This document shows, in pieces, positions 12,001-26,500 of a DNA stretch of 64,000 nt. The position numbers and the translations under genes were made by a program. Position 1 is the first letter of the stretch, and each line of letters opens with the position of its first letter. The notes beneath the pieces were generated by a model. The model was given only the letters and a program-made list of their open reading frames with translations, was not told the origin of the DNA and did not search any database. The stretch is taken from contig NC_064755.1 of assembly GCF_011397635.1 (NCBI RefSeq), forward strand, positions 39,662,059 through 39,726,058, given 5' to 3'. This DNA comes from Epinephelus fuscoguttatus. Lineage: Eukaryota; Chordata; Actinopteri; Perciformes; Serranidae.

Positions 12001-15000
12001 TGATCTATACTTTAATTTGTAGAAATTAGGGATTTGGCAGGAGTTTCAACTCGATGTAACAGTCACAGAGTTTCCTCCAGTTTTCTCCAGTAAAGCAAAT
12101 CATGATCCAATATAAACAAGAGACAACAGGAGCAGAGTTAATTCTGATTCCAACAGAAACAGAAGATCAAACTCTTAAATGTTGGGATCAGTATCATCCT
12201 CAAACATTAAGTGCTGGTTTGCTTCTGGTGCTGACAGAAGTCTGAAGCTGCAGAATAAGAAGCTTCGAGAAATATTTCTGTTGTTTCTCGTCCAGGGAAA
12301 AATCATACTCCACTGAATTCCAACGTCAGGGAGTGAAAATGGTGTCGTGGAAAGTTTCTATGTGTAACACAGAGCAGATGGTTCTCCTGAACGTAAAGCT
12401 GCCAACTGAACACACACACACACACACACACACACATGCATTCATTAATAATGATGCACACCATCGCATACACAGACAAATATGCAGAGTGTTTCCTGCT
12501 CACTGGGATTAAAAGGTAAGCATGTGAGATCAGGTGGAAGTCAGACTGATGTGGAAAACAGACGACACAATCATCTCTGACCGAGTCATCGTCCTCCTCT
12601 CCCTCCTACACGATTACAACAACAGCCTTTTGACATTTACCAGTGAATATGCAGATCCAGAGTCGGTCCGGTGCAGACGGGATGCTTTGTGGCGCTGCTG
12701 TCGCCAAGGATACGCTCATTCACTGTGGTCCTTGACTGACTCAGTGGCCCGTAGAGACGATGACTCAACGCTATAATAACTTTCATATCTGGACTTTCAC
12801 GAGCGCCAGAGTTCATCTGAGCGTGTGAGTGACTGCACACACGTGTTGCGAGGGCTTTGAGGACGATACTGAAGCTGCTGATGAAATGCAGAAATGATCT
12901 TTTTTTGAACAAAAGTGCAGATAAAATTAGCAGAACTTTTACCGCATTCTCCTCCCCCACACCTCGGTCATGAGGTGCAGACAGAGACTCAAGGTTCTAC
13001 AGTATCAAACTGAGACCTGAACCAGGCTCTGAAGCAGAGTATAAGCCAAACTAACCAGTTGTTGGTTGTAGCCTTATGTTTAGAGAGGTATCAGTCTACT
13101 CATCAACTGTCAGAAAGAAAACAACTAAATAAACTTCCCAAAATGTCGACTTGTTCCTTTCAGATCTATCCTGCCTGAGCTCGGCTCATAATGCCAGATA
13201 AAAATCGAATCTCTCAAAACATTACACTGGTGTTATTGTCCTCAAAGAGAAAAAGTGTCATCTGATGATATAAAGTAAACTAACCAGTTAAAACTTTGAC
13301 TTTTTAACCCCAGTGATTTGAGACTTCAGTTGGACTTGAGTTTCTTGGCTTGTGAGACTGGCTCTCCTGCTCAGTGGCAGAATATTCAGCCAGCAGGTCA
13401 CACTGAACGTGTGCAGTGATAAATCCACTCAGCCTCTGAGGCTGTTGGTTGCAAAGTTCAGATTCAGTACTTCACTGCTGAGGCTTTTAATCATGGGACT
13501 TTTATTTTATGTCTACTGACTTGTTTATGATCTGAGATTCAAAGAACACTGACTTTGGCCTTGAATGTCAAGTTTTGGACCTGCGTCATGGTATACAACG
13601 CTCCAGCTGAACACTTAATTTGATTTATAATTCAGTGTTAGTTTTTACTTTGAGTATATCAACTGAACTGGATCCTGTGTTTCAAGACTGTTTTGGTGAC
13701 AACAATAGTACAGCCAGAATATTCGCATTTAAAAAACATTTTTGCGGTCCGCAAATCATGTTTATGTTTTGAATTTGTGTTTTGGCCTGTTGCGCCACCC
13801 ACCGCCGTCTACCAGTCACACAGTCAGTAGAGTCTCAGCATCAGTTACAGTTACGACTGAGCTACAGCAGCACGGCAAGCAGCATTAGCAGTGTCCCAGT
13901 ACATAGCATTAGCAGCTGTATCCCGGCAGCAGCGTTAGCAGCAGAGAAGCCGGACTTGCGCGAACGGTCCGCTGGAAAACCAAAGATCAAGGATGCGGCG
14001 ACACGTCCCTGCCACAGCAGCCGCCCGTGGGCAAACAAATCAGCGTCTCCAGCGTGCCGCTGTCCAGCAACCTCGAATCTGTAGGGGAGGGGGGACGGAC
14101 ACGACTCGCGGCAGTCGACTCGAGTGCAGTAACCGTTTTGGCCACATTCTTACATACAACGCCTTTAAGGTCTCTAATCAAGTACACATATGAGGTACTC
14201 TTACTTTACTTGAGTATTCTCATTTAATGCCACTTTATACTGCAGAAATAAATACTTTTTTTGTGGGTTTGGATGACAAAACTGTCATTTATCTTGAGCT
14301 AAGCAAACCATTTAAAACATATGTGATTATGTGGAAATTAATTGTCTCAAAGCTAGGGATGTGACAGTATAAGACTTTATCACAGATCTGCTATGAAAAA
14401 GCACTCACAATAAGTTAATTATGGTGAATTGTATTACTGGGATAATCCTGAATATCTTGCCCAGCAGCATCGAAAGAGTCCGCTGCCAACAATAAAAGAG
14501 AACACTTAATGGTCACAGTCTAACATCAAATCAGTTTAACTTGAGGGATATCAATATGTCCATTTAGGAAGCACTAGTGATTGTGAAGCAGCTTCAGCTG
14601 TGTTGGTGCAAATCAACATGACAACAGGTGCAATGGAGAGGCAAAAGCAAGACAACCCCCAAAAGAGAATGGTTTTACATGTGGTGTCCACAGACAGTTG
14701 CTCTCTCCTCATCCTTCCTGACTGATTCTTCTCTAGTTTGGTCTTCTGCTAGTGTCCTTGTCACTACTGGTAGCATGAAGCGGGACCTGCAGCCCAATCA
14801 GGTTGCACAGGTAGTCCAGCTCCTCCAGGATGACACATCCATACGTGTGGTAGCAATAAGGTTTGCTGTGTCTCCCAGCACAGTCTCAAGAGCATGGAGG
14901 AGATACCAGGAGACCGGCTGCTACACAAAGAGAGCAGGACAAGGCCGTAGAAGGGCATCAACCCAGCAGCAGGACCGGTATCTGCTCCTTTGTGTGAGGA

Positions 15001-17453
15001 GGAACAGGAGGAGCACTGCCACAGCCCTACAAAATGACCTCCAGCGGACTACTGGTGTGCATGTTTCTGACCACACTGTCAGAAACAGACTCCATGAGGG
15101 TGGCATGAGGGCCCCACGTCCTCTAGTGGGACCTGTGCTCACAGCCCAGCACCATGCAGCTTGATTGGCATTCACCAGAATTGGCAGGTCCACCATTGGC
15201 GCCCTGTTCTCTTCACAGATGAGAGCAGGTTCACACTGAGCACATGTGACAAGCGTGAAAGAGTCTGGAGATTCCGTGGTGAACGTTCTGCTGCCTGTAA
15301 CATCATCTAGCATGACTGGTTTGGCGGTGGGTCAGTGATGGTCTTGGGAAGCATGTCCTTGGAGGGTTGCACAGACCTCCATGTCAGAGCCAACAGTACC
15401 CTGACTGCTGTGAGGTACCAGGATGAAACACTTACAATTTTCTGCATAATCAGTGCTTCTACTTTTGATACATAAACTTAATTTTTGCTGTTAATACTTT
15501 TACATTTGACGGCAGAGATTGCACTCGTAATAAAGTGTTTTCACACTCTGGTACTTTTACTTAGGATCTGTGTACTTTCTTCATCACTGTCCTTGGGCTT
15601 CTGTGTTTTTGGGTCCTTAGAGCAGTAGACTCAGCTGACTTCCTGCTGATGACCCACATTCACAAACAGACAAATAACATGATAAATATACTGATACAGC
15701 CTTTCAAGGCTTTATAACAAAACTTCAGTGCCCCAACAGATCAATAGTCACCTCAGAGGGTTTGTGATGCCTTAAAAAATTAAGCTCAGCTCTCAGATGG
15801 TAAAATCACTCAGGAACTGTGTAGCTGGAACCTTTCTGCATCCTGTTACTGGAGCTGCACGATGGGAAAAACATCTCCGGTCGGCATATGTGAGAACAGA
15901 AGCACCGAAACATCCCACCTTGGAATCACATCGTGCAGAAGTGGGTCAATGACTCTACTGATGGAGTCATTCAACACTTCCAGGTTTTACTGGGATGTCA
16001 TCCTGTTGTCCTGGCTGTGTTACAGTGTCTCCATTAAAATCTACATTCTCCCTTCAGGACGGTATTCTGCTCGGGGCGGTGGGAGCCTACGACTGGAACG
16101 GTGCTGTGCTGAAAGAGACTAAACACGGGAAAGTTGTTCCACCAAAGTTCTCCTATAAGGACGAGTTTCCAGACGAGCTGAAGAACCATGGAGCCTATCT
16201 GGGTAATGAATAAGAATACATTTGGTTGCAGATGATGAATGTTGTGATCAGTTTTCATGAGACACAGTTCACTCCATCACTATCCTTAGTCTGTGCTACT
16301 TGGGAAACAAAAGGGAAAAGAACAAAAGAGTAAAAGGTCTTGACTCTAGTTGGTTCGTTTTTGTGTCTTCTCTGGCCTCAGGTTACTCGGTGGGTTCACT
16401 CATTTCATCTCGCGGCTCTCAGCTCTACGTGTCCGGAGCTCCAAGGTTCAACCACACAGGGAAGGTCATTGTGTTCACCCTGAAGAACACTGGAAACCTG
16501 ACCATCCTGCAGGCCCTGCTGGGAGAACAGGTCACACACATGCACGCTCACACATAGAAGCATGTAGATATTACATATGCAACATATGGTTGTTTCCATG
16601 ATGAGCCCAGCTGTTTCCTGTGGCTGTTATTGATGCTTGTTGTACAACTGATCTGAAACTAGTGTTTGCACAGAGCTACTCAGTACAGGGTACAGTATAT
16701 ATGATGTTGCTGTTGTTTTCTTTTCTCAAGTTTTGTTTTCTTCTCTTCCAGATCGGCTCATATTTTGGCAGCGAGTTGTTATCAATGGACGTAGACAGTG
16801 ACGGACAGACGGACATACTGCTCGTGGCAGCGCCCATGTTCTGCAGTCAAGGCTGGGAAAGAGGGAAGGTCTACATCTACACTGTCACACCACAGGTACA
16901 CTACATAAGGTTGACCCAAACTGTTTGGAGGCTCTGAGCAGCTAAACAAAGGTACAACAACTTGTACTGGACACTTCAGGGAGCTGGGAAACACACACAC
17001 TAAACTAAACACTCTCTGTCCAGACATCATTGATCCTGCAGGGGGCGCTGGAGGTCTCTGACCGCTCTCAGAACTCCCGGTTGGGATCAGCGATGGCCCA
17101 GATACCCGACATGAACGGGGACGGGTTCAGGGAGCTGGTGGTGGGAGCGCCGCTAGAGGACGACCACCAGGGGGCGGTGTACGTATATTACGGCCAGGAC
17201 AAAACCATCCAACGCCAGTACAGACAGGTAACAGATCCCGAACCAGTTCAGACAATACATGGAACCTGAGCAGGAGACATACGTAACTTCTGTGTTCATT
17301 CTGTCTCTGCAGCGTCTGTCTGCAGCCGGTTTCTCTGCTGGTCTGAAGTATTTCGGTCAAAGTCTTCACGGTGTTCTGGATGTCAATGCAGACGGACTTG
17401 TCGACCTCGCAGTGGGAGCACTGGGAGCTGCAGTCATTGTCTGGTCAGAGCAT

Positions 17454-17501
<48 letters not shown>

Positions 17502-20500
17502 AGCAAACATGTTTTGTAGCCATGCTTTGTTGAGATATTTCAGTGTTGACCAAAGTGATGGCTCCATCACTTTGTTCTTGACTGAAGTATCTTGACAACT
17601 GCGAGATGGATTTCCATTCAAAGTTTTATAGACGTTCATGTTCCCCAGAGGATGAACCTTGCTGACTTTGGTGGCCCTCTGACTTTTCCTCTAGCGCCAC
17701 CATGAGGTTTATATTCATGATTCCGACGGAAAAATCTTGACAGCTATTGGATTTATTACCGTAACATTTGATAGACATATTAAAGGTTCCTAGAAGATAA
17801 ATTCTAATAACTTTAATGATCCTCTAACACTATCTCTACTTACACCATGGACTGACATTTGTGGTTAAAGAGACTTACTCTAAAATGTAAGTACTTTAAA
17901 CCTAATTTCCTGGAGTCACTTTTAATCTTAATCCAAGAAGAAAAGTCCTCCCACTAAAATGTCATGATGAGCTTTAAAGTAGGCAGTCTTTTTCTTCCTA
18001 AATTGATAACTGACTTTCCACAGAGTCAGTAATACAAGTGACAAACGCGACGTCCTGATGATGGCGTTCTTCCTACCCACAGGTCTCGTGGTGTGGTGCG
18101 GATTCAGGCCAAGCTGACCTTTGAACCGGAGAAGGTCAACATCTTTAACAAAGACTGTCTGCGAGGAGGGAAGGAGGTCACCTGCATGTCCGTTATCGTT
18201 TGTCTGAGTCTGGAGTCCAGGACGAAGAGCAAGACAAAGTCCAGGACAGATGTCGGTAGGTGGGAGGCACACGTTGTCATGGTAACTAAATATTTAGACA
18301 ATTGTGACGAGATCAAGTTAGTTAGTTTTTTGTCAAATACCAACACATTCTCACTCCGACTTCGTCACATCGACGTTTGGTCATGGACTTTCCACGTCCA
18401 CATACTATGTGTAAGGTACCCTGGGAGTGTTAGTTGTCGACATTTGGGGATGCCGTCTCAACTCCAGCCTGTTACATGTATTGTCTGTTTTCAAAATACA
18501 CTTGAATTTTCACAGGAAATGCACAGTCTCTTCTGAAATGGTGTTTTTTACTTCAACAACAAACACACGTGGTTATGTTTAGCCAACATGCACATTGTTG
18601 GGTTACGGAAAAAGAACAGGATTTGGTTTTCCAATCTCATGGGAAGCAACATCGGCCTCCCAGGTGAAAGGCAGTGAGAGTTGGACCCATTCACCACCAC
18701 TTGGACTTTTTGTCCCCTTCCCTTACGTTGTTGTCCTGTTGTGTTTCCCCCCAGTGCCGCCGGGCACCATTACACAATAAGTTACACAATAATGGCGAAC
18801 CAGCCGTGTATCATGCTGACGTGGAAGGATGACTTTTGTCGTTGGTGTCTGATGCTGACCAAGCGCCAATACTCAACGACTTTGAAGTGAGACTGCTTTG
18901 CAAATTCAGTGAATATCTCCTCACGGGCCGCTCACTGTCCGTTTTTATGTATGCGCTGTAAAAAGAAAAACTGGTGATCTTACACAACCCGGGCTCAGTA
19001 ATGGGGAACAAATGAAGTGGCTCGCACTGAGCTACACAACATTATTCCAACCAAACCAGTGTTTGTGAACATAACTGTATAAAGAGAGGGGCAGTGGAAG
19101 TGAGAGGGACGGTAAATCTGGCACACGCTAACATACGAAACTCCACAACGCATCGTCAACAATCTTTCTCAAGAATCGCTTGTGCCCCATTTAAACATTA
19201 AATATTACTACTAAGTATAACTTTAATCAGTAAAATAAAGAGGAGGTTAAGGCTTGCTGACTATCCATCCAATAATTAGATCTCTTTATTTCATTCTTGC
19301 AAATCTGACTGTAAACTTTGAGCTAACGAACAAGCCATGTCTCTGTGTGTTCATGTGTTCATCTGAGTCTCTGACTGATCTCAGAACTCAGATCTTCTGT
19401 CTCCTGTTTTCCTCTTAAGCAGACTCATAAGGTTAAAGAGATACACACGTTTTTCACTGAAGTTAAAAGATTTTCAATCTGCACGAACACGTCTTTGACT
19501 CATTTCACGCTGCCTTGGGTAAATTTACATCTAATTGCATATTTTGGTTGACCTTTTATGCAATCACGTCATGTCTGAAATAGCTTCAATATTCTGTCTG
19601 AACAGAGAGTAAAAACTAACCTCTAAAATTCAGTTTTAGGACTTTGCCACTGAGTTAAGATTTGTGGATGTTTGTCAAGTTGTGTTTTTGTCATCATTTC
19701 TTTTTAATGGTGTTTTAATATTTGCTTCCAGCTGAATGAATTGAGCTCTTTCTGCATCAAATCAACCAAAACAGCTAAAATTTTCACAGTTTAAAATGGT
19801 CAACTCAGAGAATACATCAACAATGTCTTGGTCTTTTTTTGTGCCACTGAGTCACTGAATAACAGAGACTAACATTCGTAGTCCCACTTGATGCCCACAG
19901 AGGGAATACAAAGTGGACAACAGCTGCATAGTCGATGGGCTACTCTCTCTTATACCTTTTTCATCAAAATTGGCATGTTTTCATGTTTATTTGAATCGCA
20001 GAAAATCACTTAAAATAGGTGATAGACTCTTTTTCTATTGCCAGTAGACGCCTTTCTGTTTTTTTACTGGTGTGTCACAGTCGACGTCATAAACACACTG
20101 GAAACAGGTTAGTAAACAGTAGAAAGCAGCATGGACACCAGCGTTTGAGCACTGCTTGGACGGAGAAGGATGGAAATGTTGGTGGTGCATTGCTGCATTG
20201 TGATGAGGTGAAAATGAATGCATCCACCTGGTGTCATATTTCCATCACTGGCAATTGGAGCTGAAGCCAATGAAAACCTTTGACTATAGTCATTTTTCCC
20301 GAGAATGAAAACTTTTCCCATTAAACAAAAAAGCCAGATTATAGCGAGTTTTCATCCAGTGGGAAAGCCAGGGACCTTACTGAACAGGGTATCAGGGGCC
20401 CAATAGTTTATCGTTGACCCCTTGTGAGTTAATCGGTTCATGTTTGTGCCACATGTTTTATCCTCGTGGAGTAATGGAAGAATAGCGCTTGTTTTTCACC

Positions 20501-23500
20501 TCTGTGTGACCCTCATGGATCGTTGCACTTCCTTGAGTTGTGCCCTCGTGACTCCGCCTGCCTGCACCTTCCTCGTCTCCTGGTGATGCTGGTAAACAGC
20601 TGAGCTTTGATGATGAAACCGTGACAGAAATCTAGCCCAGATTAAAACATGAAGTGTCAAAGCAGACCAATGGAGTGAATTAACTTGCATAAATGAAATC
20701 AGTGTGAAGGAAGGAGGCACAAAGTTCACAGTGACAAAATCTAATCTGTGTTCAAGAGGGTGTTTACTCATCCTGTTACGGTTCATCATGAGATCATGTT
20801 GGACTTGATTTCATTTGGCCAGTCATGGTTTGACCCGAGCTCTTACAGTCCCTCCCACGTGCCTTTGACTTTCACTCCCAGCTGCTCAGTAGCAGGTTGC
20901 GGTCGTATCCAGGAGCTTCCTAGAGGAGTGGAGGTGAATGAATGACAGGAAAAGATTAATCGTACAGAATCTAACAGCTGTCCACTCTTCCAGCTGTGTG
21001 GACATTTGTGTCGGACCCATCCAGATGTTTGGTGTTTGACCCTTGGTGTGTGGAAAGTCTTGCCGTGGTCTTTTCCTTGCAGCAGATTCCCCACAGTGCT
21101 TTGTGTTGTCGTGTCTTTGTGTAATTGGCTGCAGATGTGCGGGCCGGCTGCATGGAAACCTCGCTAACATGCTAACACCAGCCAGCCGCCGCTGTGTGTC
21201 ACTCCTCCTCCCTCCATCACTTCATACCTTCATACCTTCCGCTCGTCTTTCTTTCTCCTCATCTTCCCTCCGAATCATCTGGTTTGGATTAGACACACGC
21301 ACATTTACACTCTCACACAAACAGAGACGCATGCATGGACACATGCCAACACGCCACATGGTACCAACCGAATGCACGTCAGTGGACAGTTAGAAGACAG
21401 GAGGGACGGTTGACCAAACATGAACCTTTGTTTTAAGAGTTAGTCGAGTTTATTGATCTCAGTGCAGACGTGGCGTTTCTAATATGAGCTGTGCTGGACG
21501 GCAGCAGCTTACCTCAGCTCTCTGTGCTCTCATAAATCAAAACCCAGTTTCAGTTGTTAAACAGATGAGAATGAGCTCTGCAGTCACACTCCGAGCAACT
21601 GCATCCAACAGCTAATGAGGAGCAGGAAATCACTTTATTAATCAATAACAAAGGAGAAGAAGAAGTTACTGCCTCGGTTAGAAAGTAATTAGGAGCATAA
21701 ATGATCAAATTACATGTGCAGCATATCTGGTGTGGTGTGTGCATTTTATTTGGACTGAGGCTACATCCACATAAATAGGCATTTGTTTTACATGCACAAA
21801 TAATGCTTCATTCATGCCAAACATCCACATTACTCCTATGTTTTGGAACCCCTAAGGGCGCAGTTATACTCTGCGTATGGAAATAGCTATGTCCGTTTCA
21901 AATGTTGTAAACACCACTGCCCTCTTACTCCCACGTGTCCATAATGTTGGCACAGATACAGCTAATAGATGGCACTAGAGGGCAGAGTAAAAAAATTCAC
22001 ACAGCAACAAACAAGGTGATGGTGGAGGAGGTCGTAATAATGGACCTTTTAATGGAGCGAGTGTTGCAGCCAACGGTGGTTTGTGAGGCCAATTAAATAC
22101 ATTGCAACATGGAGATGGAAAATTATTTTCACTATATAACTCAGTCGTTTTGTTTAACCATTTTTTAAAATGTCTCTGTCGTCTCCTACGGTCGTATCTC
22201 ACTTGAACTATGCTAGATTCCTCCAACGATCTCTGGGATTACTGCTCTGTTTCATTTGTATCTGTAAGCTTTAAGAAAACAAAGCGAATATGAAAGAAAT
22301 AAATGAAAAAAATGATGATGATGCAGCCGTCCACTTTTGCTTCTCGATTGTGTCTCAGGATGTGTCACTGGTTACTTACTTCATGTTGTCATGGCTTCCT
22401 CCGCTAATGCTCCCTGTACTGCCCTGATATGTCGCTGTATTGCTAACAACGGCCCCCAATCTGTTTTCTGCCACCTTGACAGCCTTATACTCATGTGTTT
22501 CTCTTAGTAACAGTCCCACCTTGTTGTCAGTCCAAGCAAAGAAAACTCTGGTCTTACTTCTCACCATCTCTGAGCAGTCAACCCCAGAATAGACAATCTG
22601 TGTCCTGTTTATGTTGGCACCTGCATGGCCAATGTACATGACGCATGGATGGAGATTATTCCTGAAACAGTGCTAAAATGCACATGTGCACAGAGAGCAT
22701 TTTAAGGGTAAAGTGTGTAGGATTTAGTGGCACTTAGTGGTGAGATTGCAGAACTATCTAGAGCTGGTGTCTGGTTTGTCTATTCTGGGCTACTGTAGAA
22801 ACATGGCTGTGTACCATGGTGATCTCTGTGGACCTGCTCCCTATAGAGATATAAACGGCTCATTCTAAGGTAACGAAAATACAATGACTCTTATTTTCAG
22901 GTGATTATAAACCAAAGAGAACATTATCATTATATTATATTACATTTCTGCTGATACATCCTCCTAAACCCTGCACACTGTCTTGAACTCTTAGTATGCT
23001 GTTTCAAACTGGAAACACATTGGTGCTGATGTGGCATTAAACAGCTGATTTTACTGATATCCTGCCATGAAGTTTCTCTGTTGATCATCAACACAGTAAC
23101 TGCACCGCCACATCTACAGACAGCTGTTGGACATGGTGAGGATGAAATCACACACATGCACACACGCACAGTGGGTGCATGTGACTGTTCACTTAGACTT
23201 CAGCTATTCATGCTGTTAAAGGACAGATTCAGATTTTTCAAGTTTGTTAGAAAGCTATACTCACATGGTGTATGTACATTAATTGATTGATTGATTTGTT
23301 GCAAAATATAGTGGACAAAATCCACAGCCCTCGTTGTGTGTAAAAGGGACTTCCAAAGTTCAGCAGAGGTACATTTAAAGCTGAATTAGACAAGTCAAGT
23401 GGGAGTCTTCCGAAGTTATCACCAAATTCCCTCAATGTGTTTCCACAGACAGTGTTTCCAGCAGGATAGAAACACAAGGCATGAAACTGGATGCAAAAAG

Positions 23501-26500
23501 ACCCATTTTTGTTCAACTCAGACTTCCGAAACCTCATATTCACTTTGGCAAAACTTTAGAACACTTTGTTTCACAGACAGAGAACTGTGGATTTTGTTCT
23601 GGCGGTGGTGTGTCTTGTTTTGGGGTCACCGCACCGAGTGCTCTGATTACCACTCACACCACTGTTGCACAGTATTTTTTTTTCGGGCTCCTTGTTAGGG
23701 TTAGCCATCATCAGTTTGTCAGTCTGGATGTAGAAGTCTCACAGGAGCTATACATATATCATGTTATGTTATATAGACATATTGTAGTACAATACAAGTG
23801 ACAAACAACAATACGAACAAAAACGAACAAACAAACAAAACATACAACAAAAGGAGCCCCAAAAAAATGGATGCACTGGTTTGGCTTAGATTATTTTACT
23901 GTAATACACATTGGTGTGTGTGTGTGTTCTTGTTTTTGCATAAGCGGTTATGATTTTCCCAGTGAGAAAATTTAAGAGAGATTTTCTCCAGAGTGCGTCC
24001 AACCAGGGACTTTGCTCGCATGCCAACCCCTTTAAAAACTATCAACTCCATTCAGTCAAATCTAAAAAAGTTGGCAGCAGAGGGAAAAATCATTTATCAG
24101 AGTGACTGGTTCGTGGTTACGTAATCTTGTCAAGTCCTCTTGAGTACAATCACACAACAATAGTCAGTGGAAACATTTAGATATGCACAGTTTACTTTTC
24201 AGAAATTCCATTAAAACTCAACATTTGGAAACATAATGAGCTCAGTTTGCACTAATGAGCAGCACTCCAGGTGACATCACCTTCTTTCATATCACCTGAC
24301 AGCCCTGTAAAGTCCGCTCTCGTTGTATTTACAATCTCACTGTGCTGCATCTGAGCCTCTTTAAAGCCCCCTCTCTCCTTCTCGTCTTCTCTCCTCGTTG
24401 TCGTCGCTCTCTCAGCTGTGTGGTACAGCCTGGTGCTGGATGAGAGGCGATTTCCTCCCCGAGCTGTTCTGGACGAATCAGGTCGACAGCAGCCCAGGAG
24501 TCTGTCTCTACAGGTTGGAGGTCAGAGCTGCCAGCGCCTCGGGTTCTCCATTCAGGTCAGAATATCAACCCAAGTATAAAACACAAGGATCCAAAAAGTT
24601 CCTCTCAGAGTGAACACGCAAATGTCACTCACACTGTTGCGGACCGTTTCTCTGAACAGGAGACGACTGATTATGGACGTCCCATCGCGGTTGTCCTGGA
24701 GACGGGGTTGAAAAGTCTAGATGAGGGGCCGGTGTTGGACCCTGACTGGCCGAGTGTCCTGAGGGCCGAGGTGAGAGCTTGTAGTTACACACAGGTGATG
24801 TCACATCTGCCTCTCAGAGCCTGTCGTTGAGTTTTTCATGACCTCCAGATGTAAATGTCCCAGCCAGGCAGTTGTAGTTTTGCTCAAGCACCAACCACTT
24901 TGCTAATACACTGAGTCATTCATCCACCTAACACCGGCCCTTTTTACACAGGGATGGCACTATAGACCCGCAAGCAAAAGAGCTGTTCTGGGCGTGACAT
25001 GTAACATGGCAGCGTTGGCCTCTAGTGTGACATTTGGGTCAGGCAGGGCTTCATAGACAATAACAATGGCATAACATGGCAATGACAATCATTTAAAGTC
25101 TGTTGTATGGCGGTTGATCTTGTCGTCTGCTTTAGAGTAAGGAGTTCTCAGACCTCATTGTCTTTCCAATATGCGGACATTTTCCGCTGCTGAGTTAGCC
25201 GCTAACTGCTTCTAGCTGCTTTTTAAATCTCCCACAGTGGGTAGCGCATGTAACATGTCATCAGAACGTTACACCTGTCGCCTTCCTGCTGGCTGTCCCT
25301 TTTACACAGATGTTAATAAGGGTGCTTTTACTACCTCCACTGCTGGCTTAAAGGCAGGACAACTCTTTCCTCCCATTCCACAATTGAACCTTTTATATAT
25401 ATATAACAGAAACGGATACTTACAGTATCCTACAAATTTGTGTTTTACGAATGACACTGTACATCCTTAATGTACATTTACATAATTAATGTAAAGTTAC
25501 GGAGGTTACATTTAGGCAACTAAAGTTACTTCGGTTAGGTTGAGGAAAAGAAACATGGTGAGGAAATACCTTGAAATGACTCAAAGTTCACACTGATCCA
25601 AACATGCGACTCCAGGGAAAAGTCCTGGGCAAAAGTCCATTTTTTTGTGACCCATCCACCACCCCAACCTGCCTCTTTACAAACACGTGGGACAGCTTCC
25701 TTGTTTACTGCCATCAGCACATTGATCAGCCTTGTGATCTCAGATATGTACGAATTTGGGTGCAGCCAACCAGAGCTCTTTGGGAATCACTTCGGTGAAT
25801 ACAAAAATAGTCTGCGCTAACATGTAGCCAAAATAAAGGAACCCTATATCTTTCACAGTTTCACAAAAAGATTAATTAATTTAGCCATTTTCATATTTAA
25901 GGTTTGAGGTATACAGATATTTTTTTAATTACATAGAAAATATTTAGATAACAAGTTCTAATGGGCATAATGCTATTTGAATGTGTGAATATAGTCTGTA
26001 TATCTGTCTGCTAAAGTAACTAAAATAGTAATAGTAAAATAATCCTTGTCTCTTGCCATAGCTTCCTTTCTGGAACGGCTGCGAGCAGGAAGATACCTGT
26101 GTTCCCGACCTCATCCTCTACAGTCACACTGACCTCCTGGATGTTCAGTGAGTAATACCTGATCCTCATAAACACACCTGTTATCATTAATATTTATTAG
26201 AGAGCCCAGATAATTAATATTCTGTGTTTCACCTGAAGGCAGTTCTGCAGCTCGAGGGAGCGGGCGGTTTGGTCGATCTGCAGCCACCAGGGGGCGTCAG
26301 AGGGCTCGGTGTACGTGATGGAGGCTGGGCGGAGAAGGATGGTGGTGTTTGCTCGACTGGAGAATCAGGGAGAGAACGCGTATGGCGCCGCCATCCACAT
26401 CTCCACCTCCTCCAACCTCCTTTTTTCCAGTCTCATTGTCAAGGTGTTGAGTTTGTTCCTCTTCTCTGTCTGATAGTAAACACACAATAATGATCCAACC

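Noticed and set aside
14628..15164. 178-codon frame as a possible host gene
   Set aside because: The sequence is a Tc1-type transposase fragment with decayed continuation, not a host protein.
14921..15313. 130-codon minus-strand frame
   Set aside because: It is a shadow of the Tc1 relic.
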